NCBI GenBank assembly: GCA_021161165.1
Contig: JAGHBF010000062.1
Coordinates: 1-7,174, forward strand
Direction: 5' to 3'
Length of the DNA stretch: 7,174 bases
DNA from: Candidatus Aminicenantota bacterium
Lineage (GTDB): Bacteria > Acidobacteriota > Aminicenantia > S016-38
The translations under genes and the position numbers were made by a program. Within the stretch, counting starts at the first letter, position 1. Each line of letters opens with the position of its first letter. The notes under the pieces were generated by a model, which had not been told where the DNA came from, searched no databases, and was given only the letters and a program-made list of their open reading frames with translations. Positions 6,427 to 7,174 of this stretch are shown here, one piece after another.

Positions 6427-7126
6427 TCTTTTTCTCCTCAAGAAATTTTAAAGCTCTCTCCAGATCCATTTCCGCACCTTCTTTTTCTACAGACATCCCA
6501 GCAAATCTCACCAGCTCAGCTCTTTTTATAACATATGGAATCCAGCTTTTTTCCACAGATTCAAGTTCACTCGAAGTCATAGATAGAGCAGGTATACGCT
6601 TTCGTTTCTGCAGAAAATTCCTTAAAGCAAAACTAAGTATCGAATAAAAACTATCCAGGTTGTCTTCTGCCAGTTTTTTCTTCGCCAAATTTAAATTGAA
6701 TTCCAGCTCCTCCTCTGGGGTAACCTCCCTTTGTTTTCTTCTCCTGAGTAAATAATATGTGCCAAATGAAAGGAATATAAGGAGCATAAATCCCCCGACT
6801 CTTACAAGAACCCAGGAGGGATTGCCGGGCACCGAAAGGGGAGGTTGTATTTCACTTAATTCCTCCCCTCCTTTCAATACTGATTCCACCTCTATTTGAT
6901 AGAATCTTTCCCCGATTTTCACTGAATATAGTCCTGGCTTAAAAACGGTTATAACGTATTTATATTTATTCCCCTGTCTCATTTTGCTTAAAAGATGAAA
7001 AGGTGGGGAAAACTGAAGGTCCTTTTCAGATTCGATCACAACTGGTTCTCCCACAGTTATTATTTCCTTTTTGGGCTCAGCATAAATGAACATGACTAAA
7101 AACAAAAGTAAATACCACCGCCTCAA
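6407..7126 (-). CDS. BatI-like membrane protein of the MoxR/Bat operon
   Basis: A 239-residue protein. The N-terminus RRWYLLLFLVMFIYAEP is a clear signal peptide, with likely cleavage after Ala16. A short exported beta-rich segment follows (about 20-82), containing ITVGEPVVIES and FKPGLYSVKIGERFYQIEV. A single membrane helix lies at about 105-127 and ends in RRRKQR. The cytoplasmic domain is helical: FYSILSFALRNFLQKRKRIPALSMTSSEL then AELVRFAGMSVEKEGAE. The 'R-x-F/Y-L ... T-x-x-E-L ... a-x-x-V-R-F-A' pattern is shared by the small membrane proteins that lie between the DUF58 gene and batA in many Bat operons (often called BatI or DUF4381-like). No catalytic residues are seen; a linker between MoxR in the cytoplasm and VWA proteins outside is a reasonable inference. 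The start is TTG at 7126, backed by AGGAGA five bases ahead and a 4-bp overlap with the preceding stop codon. Confidence 0.72.
   Translation of the reverse strand: MRRWYLLLFLVMFIYAEPKKEIITVGEPVVIESEKDLQFSPPFHLLSKMRQGNKYKYVITVFKPGLYSVKIGERFYQIEVESVLKGGEELSEIQPPLSVPGNPSWVLVRVGGFMLLIFLSFGTYYLLRRRKQREVTPEEELEFNLNLAKKKLAEDNLDSFYSILSFALRNFLQKRKRIPALSMTSSELESVEKSWIPYVIKRAELVRFAGMSVEKEGAEMDLERALKFLEEKKNEVSAA
6434..6439 (-). promoter_or_regulatory. Shine-Dalgarno site deciding the batA start
   Basis: GAGGAG on the minus strand, seven bases before the ATG at 6426, lies inside the 3' end of the BatI-like gene. It overlaps the alternative TTG codon at 6441, which therefore cannot be the start that uses it. 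Confidence 0.78.
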
Positions 7127-7174
7127 CGCCTTCTCCTGAAATATTCTTCAATTGGGACATAAGCAGGCTGGTTG
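7123..7174 (-). CDS. C-terminal tail of a DUF58 (MoxR-associated) protein, partial
   Basis: Only the last 16 residues and the stop are in the window: NQPAYVPIEEYFRRRR then TGA at 7125-7123. A 'PY/AYVxxxxxFFRRR' ending, with an aromatic-rich stretch followed by several arginines, is typical of DUF58 proteins, which are degenerate VWA-like proteins encoded between moxR and batA in these operons. The position directly upstream of the BatI-like gene, with a 4-bp stop/start overlap (TTGA), fits this exactly. The gene continues beyond the right edge, where moxR is also expected. The identification rests on a short tail plus gene order, so it is good but not certain. Confidence 0.65.
   Translation of the reverse strand, partial: NQPAYVPIEEYFRRRR
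7132..7137 (-). promoter_or_regulatory. Shine-Dalgarno site for the TTG start of the BatI-like gene
   Basis: AGGAGA on the minus strand, five bases before the TTG at 7126, lies within the last codons of the DUF58 gene. No ATG gives a signal peptide in this frame, so the site supports the rare TTG start. Confidence 0.65.

Noticed and set aside
6427..6441. TTG start for batA at 6441
   Set aside because: This TTG overlaps the GAGGAG ribosome-binding site of the ATG at 6426; the extra five residues MRRKR are not needed.
7123..7174. moxR ATPase in the window
   Set aside because: Expected upstream of the DUF58 gene by family gene order, but no Walker motifs or other AAA+ sequence are present before the right edge.

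Overview
The window is AT-rich, very densely coded bacterial DNA. There is one intergenic gap of any size, 65 bp at 2205-2269. Purine-rich Shine-Dalgarno sequences (AGGAGG, GAGGAG, AGAGGTG) precede most starts, and TTG and GTG are used as starts alongside ATG. The proteins are rich in Lys, Glu, Ile and Phe. This suits a low-GC, possibly thermophilic or anaerobic bacterium, perhaps from a poorly sampled phylum, but nothing in the window fixes the taxonomy. No RNA genes, CRISPR arrays or mobile elements were found.

Layout: (1) At the left edge, on the plus strand, lies the 3' part of a FAD-dependent oxidoreductase of the UDP-galactopyranose mutase / protoporphyrinogen oxidase-like superfamily. 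Its reading frame is open to the window edge, so the first ATG inside the window is not its start. (2) Converging on it, with an 11-bp tail-to-tail overlap, is a complete minus-strand NAD(P)-dependent malate/L-lactate dehydrogenase of the Ldh_2 type. It has its own strong sigma70-like promoter in the 65-bp gap. (3) From about 2270 to the right edge, everything is one minus-strand operon. It is read right to left as the tail of a DUF58 protein, a BatI-like membrane protein, batA, batB, batC, batD and batE. This is the MoxR-associated 'Bat' (Bacteroides aerotolerance) system. The MoxR AAA+ ATPase that normally heads such operons would lie beyond the right edge.

Within the operon every adjacent pair of genes overlaps (4, 20, 1, 4, 40 and 4 bp in transcription order), which implies strong translational coupling and assembly of one envelope complex. 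BatA and BatB are membrane-anchored VWA proteins with complete MIDAS metal sites. BatC and BatE carry TPR repeats. BatD and the BatI-like protein have exported beta-rich regions, one membrane helix and cytoplasmic helical tails. BatE adds a C-terminal SH3-like domain. The biochemical role of Bat systems is not settled: they have been linked to aerotolerance and envelope stress, and by family analogy to MoxR-type chaperone or metal-insertion work.

The main points for a second look are the fully overlapping operon, the unusually short BatD, the tandem 11-bp repeat over the dehydrogenase promoter, and several start-site corrections. I see no wholly new system; this is a compact version of a known but mechanistically unresolved one.
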